From: Clostridium sp. KNHs205 | GTDB lineage: Bacteria; Bacillota; Clostridia; Lachnospirales; Lachnospiraceae | DNA: 64,000 bases | NCBI RefSeq assembly: GCF_000702945.1 | Contig: NZ_JNLE01000005.1 | Span: 1,054,001-1,118,000 of the forward strand | Direction of reading: 5' to 3' | In this document: positions 8,130-16,726 of the stretch, one piece after another | How the letters are laid out: each line of letters opens with the position of its first letter | Numbering within the stretch: position 1 is the stretch's first letter | Notes under the pieces: model-generated | The model's input: only the letters and a program-made list of their open reading frames with translations | Told to the model about the DNA's origin: nothing | The model's database searches: none | Translations under genes and position numbers: made by a program

Positions 8130-8855
8130 CTATTCATAAACAAAGTAAAGCGAACCACTAGCCAAAGCAGATACTCCCGCTGTAAGGTCTGCAGTACCAT
8201 AATCACTAGACATTTTTCTCCAAGGACCCCACCCTGTTCCACCGGAACTCCTAATATAAAATGCATTATCACCATGAAATCTAATTGCGATTTGAGCCCC
8301 ATATCCCCCTGACGGGTCTGTATGTGGAATATAAATTACATGAAACCAATCGGTATCAGGAAAACCAGGAATGTTTGTTGATGATGCGATATATGGAGAG
8401 GGATATGTTGCAGATGTAAAATCTATAACCCCATACCATGCCGATTGTGCAAAGTGACTTGGAGGGTGTCCGCCTATTGAATCTGCATTCCCTCCATTAG
8501 CTGGTAAACTAGTGGGTATGGCAGGCAACCCTGTAATCATGCTTGCTGGATGAGTATCTGGGTGAACATAGTTGTTTGCGTTATCGGCCACTCCATTTAA
8601 CTTCATCTTATCCGTTGGACTCATTAATCCTGCTATTGTAGTACTTGCATTACCATAGGTAGTATCTGTAAACTTTGCATTTGCAGGGACATTAGATTCC
8701 ACGGTATGGCCGTTTACCATTATTGGGTTTCCTGCTTTATCTTGTGCTTCTTTTAGTTCTGTATCCAGGATATCCATATTAGCATTAAAATCCTGCACAT
8801 TATAGAAATCATCTGGAGCCGGTTTCTTTAGTTTATAATATGTTGTTTCATCCAT
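8130..8855 (-). CDS. Tail fibre protein with conserved virion-attachment N-terminus
   Basis: A 241-residue protein. The N-terminus (YYKLKKPAPDDFYNVQDFN, then a short helical segment) is the baseplate-anchoring pattern typical of Firmicute phage fibres. The middle contains NGHTVESNVP, and the C-terminal half (about residues 140-230) carries WYGVIDF, NIPGFPDTDWFHVIYIPH and FYIRSSGGTGWGPWRK, a beta-rich fibre-tip pattern. It ends 9 nt before the start of the second fibre gene, so the particle may display both. It overlaps the preceding gene's stop by one base. Confidence 0.78.
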   Translation of the reverse strand: MDETTYYKLKKPAPDDFYNVQDFNANMDILDTELKEAQDKAGNPIMVNGHTVESNVPANAKFTDTTYGNASTTIAGLMSPTDKMKLNGVADNANNYVHPDTHPASMITGLPAIPTSLPANGGNADSIGGHPPSHFAQSAWYGVIDFTSATYPSPYIASSTNIPGFPDTDWFHVIYIPHTDPSGGYGAQIAIRFHGDNAFYIRSSGGTGWGPWRKMSSDYGTADLTAGVSALASGSLYFVYE

Positions 8856-9403
8856 TAGCTTAATACCTCCTCTCTTAATTCTCCATATGTTTTATGGCGT
8901 AATTGTACATGTGTATATTGGTGCAATGTACTATTTTGGTTATACATTAGTAATAATGTTATAACAATATTACACGGCACCACCCGATCAAGCAGGTTAC
9001 CGACCTCAGCATATTTTTTCTTGGCAGTTAAAGCCACTTTAACAGTCAAAGCATATGCACTACTGTCTAAAATAAGCTTATACCCATCTCTCCCACACAA
9101 AAGATTCAACTGCACTTCCAGATTTGTATATGTATACGGAAGCTGCTCATTCAACCTTGTCAATATCCTGAATTTCCGATCACTCAATGTATCTGTATCA
9201 AGTGCTTTTATCCCCAAGATACATTCCCATCTCTTAACCCCGTTTAATGTAGACTCATTAACAAACTGATCATCCAGTACATTTTCAAGTTCTTCCCATA
9301 GTCTTATAACCTCTGTGTTTTCCGCTGCTGAAAGAGCTTTAAATTCTTTTATTTCTCTCAGTACACCGGGAAGGTACTCTATCAGATTTATCTCCCTATC
9401 CAA
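8855..9403 (-). CDS. Baseplate wedge protein (DUF2313/Mu Gp48-like)
   Basis: A 182-residue protein. It fits the YmfQ/Gp48 family of baseplate proteins that lie between Baseplate_J and the fibres: IEYLPGVLREIKEFKAL at the N-terminus, then the TLNGVKRWECILGI and LSDRKFRILTRLNEQLPYTYTNLE segments. The start appears to be a TTG at 9403, because no ATG or GTG is near and GGGGGACGG lies upstream. It overlaps the Baseplate_J stop. Confidence 0.8.
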   Translation of the reverse strand: MDREINLIEYLPGVLREIKEFKALSAAENTEVIRLWEELENVLDDQFVNESTLNGVKRWECILGIKALDTDTLSDRKFRILTRLNEQLPYTYTNLEVQLNLLCGRDGYKLILDSSAYALTVKVALTAKKKYAEVGNLLDRVVPCNIVITLLLMYNQNSTLHQYTHVQLRHKTYGELREEVLS

Positions 9404-10451
9404 TTACCGTCCCCCTTACCGGAATAGCATCAGCGGTTAAAACCAGGTTAGATGCCTCTCCATTAATAGTTGTACCTGTAACATCAACAACTCCTGTAAC
9501 ATTCAGTAACCTTGACTCTAACTGAGAGATACGTATAATCAAGCTGTCATTATTATCCCATGTTTTACACAGTTCTAAGAAATAATTATCAATTACTCCT
9601 GTGATATAGCTCTCTACTTCATGAAAGGAGTACCCCTCCTGATATGTTATGTTAAACGTAAGATTGACCTTGGTCTCCGTAACAGTCTCAACCGTTACTA
9701 TATGCCCGATTGGAGCCAAACCGTCGCCCCCGCCTCTATTTATAGTCGGGTCAACCATTGTCTGCACAGTATCAATTAAGGTTGTTGTTGCTTTCCCATA
9801 ATCTGAATTAATGACTACCAGTTTTACCGTTCCTCCGCCATTCCACACAGGATACACTTTTACTCCGCCAACACCGGAAACAGCGTTTACTTTTTCGATA
9901 TAATCCGCTTTGTTCCCGCCAAAGGATTTGGTCGAAAGAGTTGCATAATACCTGCTTCTGAAATCTTCGGTTTCCTCTTCGTCTTCACCGGGTATCAATA
10001 TTTCAGTCAATGCAGCCGTTGTCAGTCCATCTATGTAGTCAATGGGTATCAGCATGCCAAGATTGCCATTCGGTGTACTTCCTGGAGTTTCACAGGTCAG
10101 TTTCCATATACCGGTTGATATCTTTTCCGATGCGGCATAATTATAATCTCCGCAGCTAAACCTGTCACCAACAGCTAGATCAATGTTAAATTCACCTTTC
10201 GCAACCGTATAAGTTGCAGCAGAAGGTGTAAGGCCTCTTTCAGCTGCCCTCTTAATCAGATATTCTCTGGACGCCGTGTCCGCGAAAGCTTCATTTAAGA
10301 TTACATCCATTTCTATGTAGGTCTGTGCCAGCTCCACTGCTATCGGTGCCAGGGCATCAAAGATGATACTTCCTTCTCTTTTATCAATAGAATCCGGGAT
10401 CTGTTCCAGCATTCGTTCGAGAATGGCATCATAAGTATTTGCTTCATACAT
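9396..10451 (-). CDS. Baseplate_J family protein (XkdT-like)
   Basis: About 351 residues. It matches Baseplate_J/gp47 proteins, which build the baseplate wedges: YDAILERMLEQIPDSIDKREGSIIFDALAP at the N-terminus, EDEEETEDFRSRYY near the middle and the SFGGNKADYIEKVNAVSGVGGVKVYP segment. The ATG at 10451 is chosen because AAAGGAGG lies just upstream; an extension to 10490 would put the ribosome-binding site inside the gene. The start overlaps the previous stop codon (TAATG), indicating translational coupling. Confidence 0.9.
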   Translation of the reverse strand: MYEANTYDAILERMLEQIPDSIDKREGSIIFDALAPIAVELAQTYIEMDVILNEAFADTASREYLIKRAAERGLTPSAATYTVAKGEFNIDLAVGDRFSCGDYNYAASEKISTGIWKLTCETPGSTPNGNLGMLIPIDYIDGLTTAALTEILIPGEDEEETEDFRSRYYATLSTKSFGGNKADYIEKVNAVSGVGGVKVYPVWNGGGTVKLVVINSDYGKATTTLIDTVQTMVDPTINRGGGDGLAPIGHIVTVETVTETKVNLTFNITYQEGYSFHEVESYITGVIDNYFLELCKTWDNNDSLIIRISQLESRLLNVTGVVDVTGTTINGEASNLVLTADAIPVRGTVIG

Positions 10452-10840
10452 TAGTAATCCACCTCCTTTTCCATCACTATATCCCCCCAATCAGTACGAA
10501 CGGTAAAGGCCGCAGTTACGCTTCCCTTTTCCTCCGTAAAGTAAAAATCTTCAACTCCAAGTACCCTCTCATCCCGCAGCAGAGCTTCTGCTATTCTTCT
10601 CTGTAAGGTAGGCAGCACATAGGCATCCGGTTCACCAACCAGATCTTCAAGCTGTATCCCATAATCCTCGCTGTAGATTAGATAATCATCTCTCTCGGTA
10701 CTAAGCCTTAAATAGATCGCCTGCTTTATTGCCTCCAATCCATCAACTTTACCCAGCATTCTATTGTTCGCTATATCAAGCCGGTAACTTCTACTGGGTT
10801 GCTCTACCACCTCAACTTCTGTATATTCAAAATCAGCCAT
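10451..10840 (-). CDS. Baseplate protein, DUF2634 (XkdS-like)
   Basis: A 129-residue protein that resembles the XkdS/gp25-like baseplate subunit. It contains RSYRLDIANNRMLGKVDGLEAIKQAIYLRL and DDYLIYSEDYG, then a RRIAEALLRDERV segment. It sits in the conserved order hub, DUF2577, DUF2634, Baseplate_J. It overlaps both neighbours by a few bases. Confidence 0.85.
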   Translation of the reverse strand: MADFEYTEVEVVEQPSRSYRLDIANNRMLGKVDGLEAIKQAIYLRLSTERDDYLIYSEDYGIQLEDLVGEPDAYVLPTLQRRIAEALLRDERVLGVEDFYFTEEKGSVTAAFTVRTDWGDIVMEKEVDY

Positions 10841-11099
10841 CCGACACCACCTTATCCATTATGATATACTTCTGCCCACCCTGCATGCGAATCATTACTA
10901 CTTGATCACCAACCACCAGGTTCTTTGCCTTATCCGTAATCACCAAAAATCCCCTTGTTATAGTACGTTTTTGCTCCAGATAAATGGTTAGGGGTGTGAT
11001 GCCGCTTACTGTCCCATAAAGTACAACTGTTGGCTTACTTGCATCGACTGCTTCCAGGGCTACTCTCTTAAGCAGCGGTATTAATCCCTCACTGGCCAT
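10833..11099 (-). CDS. DUF2577 tail protein (XkdR-like)
   Basis: An 88-residue protein. The body is beta-rich (TVVLYGTVSGITPLTIYLEQ and VVMIRMQGGQKYIIMDKV) and matches the small DUF2577/XkdR proteins that accompany the hub. The ATG at 11099 is preferred because GGAGGTG lies 6 nt upstream; the upstream GTG falls inside that site. It slightly overlaps the DUF2634 gene. Confidence 0.8.
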   Translation of the reverse strand: MASEGLIPLLKRVALEAVDASKPTVVLYGTVSGITPLTIYLEQKRTITRGFLVITDKAKNLVVGDQVVMIRMQGGQKYIIMDKVVSDG

Positions 11100-12072
11100 A
11101 GATACCACCTCCTAATAAATCCAGGTCCATAAAGTGACTGTCTTTGTTATAAGTATGCGTTACCCGGTTGACAAGCATGTAATCCTTAAGAACGATATCC
11201 CCCAGGTTCATATTAACATAAACTCTTGTTCCTGCTCTTACCCTGGTATCTCCAAACAGATTTTTAAAAGATAAGCTTCTGGTTTTTGTATTATAGAAAT
11301 GAAGCAGTGTAGTAGCTTTCTTTCTTGTCGAGGCTTTTATTTGCTCAATACTGGTATTGGAATCACCACTGATTGATTCATAGTATTGTAAAACCCCCCA
11401 CTTATCAACATTCTCATCACTTTGCTCTACAAACACCTCTCGGCTTCCTAAGGAGTCACTATTATAGACTATTTTGATTCGGTTATATGTGTTTGTATCA
11501 ATACTGGAACTGTAGTCAAAATCCTCTCCGCTTTCATTACAGATTAAGATATCTAATGTCATATTTTCCATGCTTTTTAAAGTCAATTTTCCATGTTCAT
11601 CATACATGGTATATAACAAGCCTTTGGCAGTCGTAGTTAAGGTAAGTGCCGTATTAATGATATCAAAGAGAGTCTGGTTATCTTCATCCCTGGAAGGTAT
11701 GACATATTGCGTATCCTCGATCTCTCCTACCTGAAGGTTGAAATCTGCTGCCAGCAGCTTTATAACCTCACTGGCTTTTTTATTCTCATAGGTGTATGTA
11801 TCTTTATTCTTCAGATACCTTAACTGATCATATGCTGTAACTTCAATGACATTAGCCTTTGTACGTTTCTTGGAAAATACAAATCCATAAAACACTTTTT
11901 CATCATCATATTGAAATGAAATAGAATTCCCTTCTGTAAAAGCAAGCGCTTCATCCTTTATAACAGAAAAAGTCAAAACTCCTGGCGTACCTTTTCTCTC
12001 CGTTGTCCACTTAACCCCATCCAGAACAGAAGGAAAATATAATTTATTATTGTTTTCAATAAATAATTGCAT
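11089..12072 (-). CDS. Tail hub protein (XkdQ/gpD-like)
   Basis: About 327 residues, a XkdQ-type protein related to the T4 gp27/Mu gp44 baseplate hub. Features include a beta-rich N-terminus with GVKWTTERKGTPGVLTFSV, FVFSKKRTKANVIEVTAYDQLRYLKNKDTY and the C-terminal VNRVTHTYNKDSHFMDLDL. The ATG at 12072 is chosen because GAGGGGAG lies about 6 nt upstream; an ATG at 12099 would overlap the previous gene and lacks a site. It ends overlapping the DUF2577 start. Confidence 0.87.
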   Translation of the reverse strand: MQLFIENNNKLYFPSVLDGVKWTTERKGTPGVLTFSVIKDEALAFTEGNSISFQYDDEKVFYGFVFSKKRTKANVIEVTAYDQLRYLKNKDTYTYENKKASEVIKLLAADFNLQVGEIEDTQYVIPSRDEDNQTLFDIINTALTLTTTAKGLLYTMYDEHGKLTLKSMENMTLDILICNESGEDFDYSSSIDTNTYNRIKIVYNSDSLGSREVFVEQSDENVDKWGVLQYYESISGDSNTSIEQIKASTRKKATTLLHFYNTKTRSLSFKNLFGDTRVRAGTRVYVNMNLGDIVLKDYMLVNRVTHTYNKDSHFMDLDLLGGGIYGQ

Positions 12073-12098
12073 TCTTTTCTCCCCTCTTTTTAATTTCA

Positions 12099-13013
12099 TT
12101 ATGCATAACCGGTAGGTATTTTTTTAGTATAGATAGGTAACTTCTTCATAGTATCCGGTGTTATATAAAAGTACGAAATATCCGGCATTTTAGGTGAATT
12201 TTTTGCTGCTGATGGTGTAATCGTTTTAACTGTAGTTGTAGTAGGCTTCGTAGAGGTGTTCGTATTGGAGGATGAATTATTCTTTGTAGGTGCGCTGTTC
12301 TTTGAAGGATTCGATGCGGAAGCCGGTGCAGAAGATGCTTTTACATCCTGTATCTTCAGCACCTGACCAACAGACAGCTTATTGGGATTACTGATTCCAT
12401 TTAATTTTGCGAGATTCCAGCACTTCGCACCATCTCCAAGAAGCTTCTTGGCTATCGCCCATAGAGTATCTCCTTTTTTTACAGTGTAAGTGTTCGGAAT
12501 CGTATTCTTTGCCTTATTTCCTTTTTTTGAACTGCCTAATTCTTTTTTTGTCTTAATGTCTAATTTCTTAACCAGGGTCTCATACTTTATATACTCTTTT
12601 AATTCAATAGAAACATCCAAGTCCGGCGCATTGTCTTTTGATTCCGTAAACGTGTAGTTCTCTAACACTACCAGCATATTTGTCCACATAATATCCCGAC
12701 TCATTATTTGTTCAGAACCTTCTTTGTATCTGTTTACTATAAACTCAAATGGTGTGCCCATAAATTTAAGCTTTTCAAAATATTCCAGATAATACCCTGC
12801 CGGTTGAAAAGAATTTTCATAAATAGCAAAAGGATACCACGTAGACAGGGGTAAGATTATATCAAACTTAATGGAGGTAAGACCCGGAGTTTTTATTATA
12901 TTGACTTCACCCTCGTTCATTAAATTAACTGTTTTATTCTGATTATTTATTGTCGTTTGCAGCTTTGATGGAGGAATTGGCAGCAACACCTTTCCCATAT
13001 AAAACTTATACAT
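12099..13013 (-). CDS. LysM-domain tail protein (XkdP-like)
   Basis: A 304-residue protein. Residues 1-150 resemble the XkdP/gp53 baseplate adaptor. A LysM repeat follows at about residues 175-222 (YTVKKGDTLWAIAKKLLGD ... NPNKLSVGQVLKI). Unusually, the LysM is not terminal: it is followed by an approximately 55-residue low-complexity linker rich in Ser, Thr, Asn, Pro and Lys and a final segment with PDISYFYITPDTMKKLP. The gene starts 2 nt after the tape-measure stop and is presumably co-translated. Confidence 0.87.
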   Translation of the reverse strand: MYKFYMGKVLLPIPPSKLQTTINNQNKTVNLMNEGEVNIIKTPGLTSIKFDIILPLSTWYPFAIYENSFQPAGYYLEYFEKLKFMGTPFEFIVNRYKEGSEQIMSRDIMWTNMLVVLENYTFTESKDNAPDLDVSIELKEYIKYETLVKKLDIKTKKELGSSKKGNKAKNTIPNTYTVKKGDTLWAIAKKLLGDGAKCWNLAKLNGISNPNKLSVGQVLKIQDVKASSAPASASNPSKNSAPTKNNSSSNTNTSTKPTTTTVKTITPSAAKNSPKMPDISYFYITPDTMKKLPIYTKKIPTGYA

Positions 13014-13014
13014 T

Positions 13015-15285
13015 CTACACCCCCTCTGCGGAACTGCTCATTGCTGTTTCAACTTCATTTTTTAAATATTCTACAATTCCGTCAATATCTCTCGTTCCTT
13101 TAATACTGTTATTATTAATCATGTCAACCTTAATTTCCGAGGTTGTAAATCGATTAATTGCATCTCGCTCTGCCACATCATGAAGATATTTCAGATCCTC
13201 ATCACTTATATTCACTTTTTCAGCCATTTTACTTGTATTATCGGCAGTTGTTGATACATTGTCGTAAAGGTCTGTATTATTTGTATTGTCCAGAGGATTA
13301 ACGGAAGGGTTAATCAAAGGGTTGGCGGAAGAATTATCTATAAAATTAGTGGAAGGGTCTTGTAATTCATTTTTCTTATCCTTTGAATTAAACAGATTGC
13401 TCCCCCAATTATACCCACCATCATAAGCCTCTGTCATATCAACCCTATAATTTATCTCTGGTGCGTTACGATTAAGCGTAATTGAATTCTCGTTTTTTCC
13501 CCACGAAAGGACAGTACCTTTCAAACCTTCAAGGCTAGCAGTCCAATCGGTACCAAAAATTGCATCGATTATTTTAGTTACGATCATCCCCAAAGACAGA
13601 AACCAGGAGATAATTTGTCCAATTAAATTTGCAACTGCACCACCCAAGCTGTCAAATCCACCATTTATTACATTAAAAATCCATTCGAAGATTCCGATGA
13701 AAGGTTCTACAAAAATGGTATAGAAATATTGAATCATCCCATTTATAGCGCCTATAAATACATTAGCAATAAGCGCTGCAAGCCACATGAACGCTCCTGC
13801 AATTAAACCAGTCGCACTTAAAGATGTACCTGCAAAATGGTTTATTGCAGCTACGACACCATAAATAATCGCTATAACAGCTATGATTAATAGTATAATC
13901 CAAGTCAATGGACAAGCTAAAAGCGCCGTATTTAATCCTTGAACTGCAACCATTTCAGTAAAGGTTGCCCCTGCTGCAAATGCCTGTTGCGTTGCTAAAA
14001 TCCCCGCTCTCAGTGCTGCTGCCGCCTTTAAGCCATTTGATATGCCCTGCACAATATTCAGAGCAGTCAAAACTCCGGTATATATCACCACAGCTACAAC
14101 TATACCGTAAATAAAAGGTGCTATCATCCCCCAATTGTCCGTAAAGAAGTTTCCAATTCCGGCTATTACATCAAAGAGCTGGGAAGCAACCATACCTATA
14201 GCCTGAAAACCAGTTATCAAATTGTTCTTAAAAGTCTGAAATGCGGTACTCCCCGTTATTTTCCCTATCTTTTCTAATACAGCCTGGAAAGCCATCTGAC
14301 CATTGTCCTTAATGCTATTACTTACCTCCGCCCAGGTAATTGGTAGCTTACCAAACTGCTCTTCTACCGTTTGACCTGAAAGAAACATAGCAGCTTTGAT
14401 TACATCAGCAGTCAGTAAACCTTCCGATGCCCAATCTCCCATAGATCCCTTTGCATGCTGTACATTTGTCATGTAATCTTCGATAGATGCAGCCAGTAAT
14501 GGAGCATTCTGTAGGATATCCTTATATCCGTCTCCCTGAATACCGCCCGCACCCATTGCCTCTGATAGCTTCGACATAGAATTAGCCTGGTCTTGTGCAC
14601 TAGCACCACCAACCTTATAATTCTTATTCATTAATTCAGTGAAAGCAATCAATTCATCCTCATTGCTAAAGGCACCTTTCGCTTTTGTACCAAGTTCATA
14701 GACCATATCAGCAGTATCTGCATAACTTGTTCTGGACCGCTCTGCAGCTTCAAAAACCTTCTGGGAAAATTGTTCTGAGGTTTGTAATCCTTTATTTATA
14801 GCATCCAACTTCATTTTCGTCAGGTTCATTTCATCAGATGCGCCCATTATCTTTTTGCCAGTATCAATAAAAGAAACTCCAATGCTTTTTGCTTTATCAA
14901 CCAATGTAACGACTGATGAAGTACTATTGTTTAATGATTCTGTCAATTTATTCTGAAGCTTTATAGCTTCTTCGATAGGACTTAGAATCTTCTTTTGTTC
15001 ATCGTTGGACGCTGCAATTTGTGCTTGCAATTTCGCTTCTGCCTGCGTACCCAGATTAACCTCACGAACGAAGGCCTTCTGTGTAGTCGTGCTGTGGTCA
15101 ATGTTAGTTTCTATCTTATCTATGAAGACATTAATCATATTAAGGCCATTTAAAGCAGCACCGAAGCGGCCTCCGCTAAAGGCATCATCAAAACGCTGCC
15201 CTGTTCTTGCCAAAGCAGTATTCATGTTCTGCAGTGCTAGTGTTGCTCCATCGTATACCTCGATGGCGTTTTCTACTGACCCCAT
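13015..15285 (-). CDS. Tail tape measure protein (XkdO-like)
   Basis: A 756-residue protein, the longest in the locus. The N-terminal 330 residues are helical and contain the TP901-type tape-measure core (SYADTADMVYELGTKA and SKLSEAMGAGG). Four or more hydrophobic helices follow at about residues 385-560. The C-terminal 150 residues are Asn/Asp rich. At about 0.15 nm per residue it would set a tail of roughly 110 nm; this is an inference from the general ruler rule. The ribosome-binding site GTAGGTGAG precedes the ATG. Confidence 0.9.
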   Translation of the reverse strand: MGSVENAIEVYDGATLALQNMNTALARTGQRFDDAFSGGRFGAALNGLNMINVFIDKIETNIDHSTTTQKAFVREVNLGTQAEAKLQAQIAASNDEQKKILSPIEEAIKLQNKLTESLNNSTSSVVTLVDKAKSIGVSFIDTGKKIMGASDEMNLTKMKLDAINKGLQTSEQFSQKVFEAAERSRTSYADTADMVYELGTKAKGAFSNEDELIAFTELMNKNYKVGGASAQDQANSMSKLSEAMGAGGIQGDGYKDILQNAPLLAASIEDYMTNVQHAKGSMGDWASEGLLTADVIKAAMFLSGQTVEEQFGKLPITWAEVSNSIKDNGQMAFQAVLEKIGKITGSTAFQTFKNNLITGFQAIGMVASQLFDVIAGIGNFFTDNWGMIAPFIYGIVVAVVIYTGVLTALNIVQGISNGLKAAAALRAGILATQQAFAAGATFTEMVAVQGLNTALLACPLTWIILLIIAVIAIIYGVVAAINHFAGTSLSATGLIAGAFMWLAALIANVFIGAINGMIQYFYTIFVEPFIGIFEWIFNVINGGFDSLGGAVANLIGQIISWFLSLGMIVTKIIDAIFGTDWTASLEGLKGTVLSWGKNENSITLNRNAPEINYRVDMTEAYDGGYNWGSNLFNSKDKKNELQDPSTNFIDNSSANPLINPSVNPLDNTNNTDLYDNVSTTADNTSKMAEKVNISDEDLKYLHDVAERDAINRFTTSEIKVDMINNNSIKGTRDIDGIVEYLKNEVETAMSSSAEGV

Positions 15286-15292
15286 ATCTCAC

Positions 15293-15897
15293 CTACTTTC
15301 TTTTTGCTCTGGCTCTTCTATCCGCTTCCCGGTCAGCTTTGATCTTCTTTTCAACCGACGCGATGACAAAGGCCTTTTCCTTAAGACTTAGCTGCATGTA
15401 CTCCCATGGTTTCCAATGGAGCTTCAGTATACAGTAATAAAGAATACTTGCCTCGCCGTCGGTTTCAATTAGTTTTTTGCTTCTTCTACCAGCTCTTCCG
15501 TATCCGTATTAAATCCGTTGATTTCCTGGACTTTTAATATAAGATCGGAATACTCTCCACTCTTAAGCATAACCTTTAACAGGTTGTCAGCACCTAATAC
15601 ACCATAGGAATTCTGTAACCCGGCATCGTTAAGCTCAGGATACACTACGCATTTCGCTGCCAGTTTACCAAGATACATATTACCATCGGTTTCTGTTGTA
15701 AACTGACCTTTTCTCCCAGGTACCGGCACTTTCCTGGTGCAGGCTTTTCGAATATCTTCGTCCTCTTTGGAAGAAATACAGCATAATTCCCACTCCACCG
15801 GCTTACCGGACTTTTTCAGAAACCTCTTTGATGCTACAAATTTCACATTTTCCTCTTTTAATGCGTTTTCCGCAAAAAACATACTTAATTCACTCAT
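15293..15897 (-). CDS. Predicted -1 frameshift product of the tail assembly chaperone (GT-like)
   Basis: The XkdN-like frame ends in codons GCA AAA AAC TAA. This places the canonical slippery heptamer A-AAA-AAC at 15472-15478, immediately before the stop. A -1 shift there enters an open frame of 59 more codons (beginning LIETDGEASILYYC, ending with RRARAKRK) that stops at 15293, just before the tape-measure gene. Long-tailed phages commonly make a G and a G-T chaperone by exactly such a shift. The downstream frame has no convincing start of its own. Confidence 0.75.
15469..15897 (-). CDS. Tail assembly chaperone, short form (XkdN-like)
   Basis: A 142-residue protein matching the XkdN/TAC family upstream of tape-measure genes: MSELSMFFAENALKEENVKF, EWELCCISSKEDEDIRKACTR and LKSGEYSDLILKVQEINGF. 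It should bind the tape measure during tail assembly. Its last codons contain the slippery site for the longer form. It is separated from the tube gene by an unusually long non-coding gap. Confidence 0.87.
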   Translation of the reverse strand: MSELSMFFAENALKEENVKFVASKRFLKKSGKPVEWELCCISSKEDEDIRKACTRKVPVPGRKGQFTTETDGNMYLGKLAAKCVVYPELNDAGLQNSYGVLGADNLLKVMLKSGEYSDLILKVQEINGFNTDTEELVEEAKN

Positions 15898-16229
15898 ATT
15901 TATATCCTCCGATTATTGTAATAAGATAAATAGCAATCATATAAGGTGAATGAAGTATAATTACCTGCCAAAACATAAATAATCTCTTATCTATGCATTT
16001 AACTGCTTTGAAGGAATATACTTAAATTCAACTTATATTCAATATAAAATGGGAAGAGACTCCTGGTTCTCCTGCAATACACCGCTGAAAGACAATATTT
16101 ATCTATCATGCCTGTAATGAACTATTCTTGTGATTAATACTTCACCTGCTAATGTGCAGATATCCTGTGTGCGGCAGTGAACCTGGCGCTCTTCCGTTAA
16201 TTTACTTTAAACGCAACAGTCTCTATGAC
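15898..16229 (-). other. 332-bp non-coding gap inside the late tail operon
   Basis: The other tail genes here overlap or are a few bases apart, but this stretch between the tube and chaperone genes carries no ORF with a ribosome-binding site. It may hold a terminator, processing site or internal promoter that keeps tube and sheath in excess over the chaperones; no clear hairpin or promoter was identified. Confidence 0.45.
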
Positions 16230-16706
16230 TTACATACGCATTCCTTTTATTACATCAAAACCTTTCTTCATTTCCCAATCTTCAAAGGTGAAGTCCATAT
16301 CCTCCTCAAGATACTCACCATCGGCATCAAATTTTGCAAGTATCCCTCCATCCATATTACAACCTTTTAGTATAATTTCCTGGGTGCCAATAGTAGAAGT
16401 AGGATCAGAATTTATTATCTGTATATCAAAATAAATATCCTTTCCTGAGTTCTTATAATCATATAGTAATTTTCTAAAGATTGACGTATTATAATGGAAG
16501 GTTGCCGATCCGGTTCCCTTCCATCCTGTAGTCTTATTACCCTTTCCCGTCTTACCGAGAATCGGAATTTCTGATTTGGTCTTTTCCATTTTAGCTTCAA
16601 GATTGATAGCCTGCATGAAATTATATACTTGCGTTCCAATCGTTACATAGCATTCAGCCAGTGAGGCACTAATTGCGTCCTGAGCATTCATAATAGCATT
16701 CGCCAT
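16230..16706 (-). CDS. Tail tube protein (XkdM-like)
   Basis: A 158-residue XkdM/FII-type tube protein, which forms the inner rigid tube of the contractile tail. It contains MNAQDAISASLAECYVTI, the INLEAKMEKTKSEIPILG segment, FHYNTSIFRKLLYDYKNSG and EDMDFTFEDWEM near the C-terminus. The size is normal. It follows the sheath gene by 20 nt, the usual order in contractile tails. Confidence 0.92.
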   Translation of the reverse strand: MANAIMNAQDAISASLAECYVTIGTQVYNFMQAINLEAKMEKTKSEIPILGKTGKGNKTTGWKGTGSATFHYNTSIFRKLLYDYKNSGKDIYFDIQIINSDPTSTIGTQEIILKGCNMDGGILAKFDADGEYLEEDMDFTFEDWEMKKGFDVIKGMRM

Positions 16707-16726
16707 ATTTTTTTACCTACTTTCTT

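Noticed and set aside
7246..8302. Several Trp/Arg- or Gly-rich ORFs overlapping the fibre genes
   Set aside because: They are other-frame shadows of the glycine-rich and beta-rich fibre genes, produced by codon bias.
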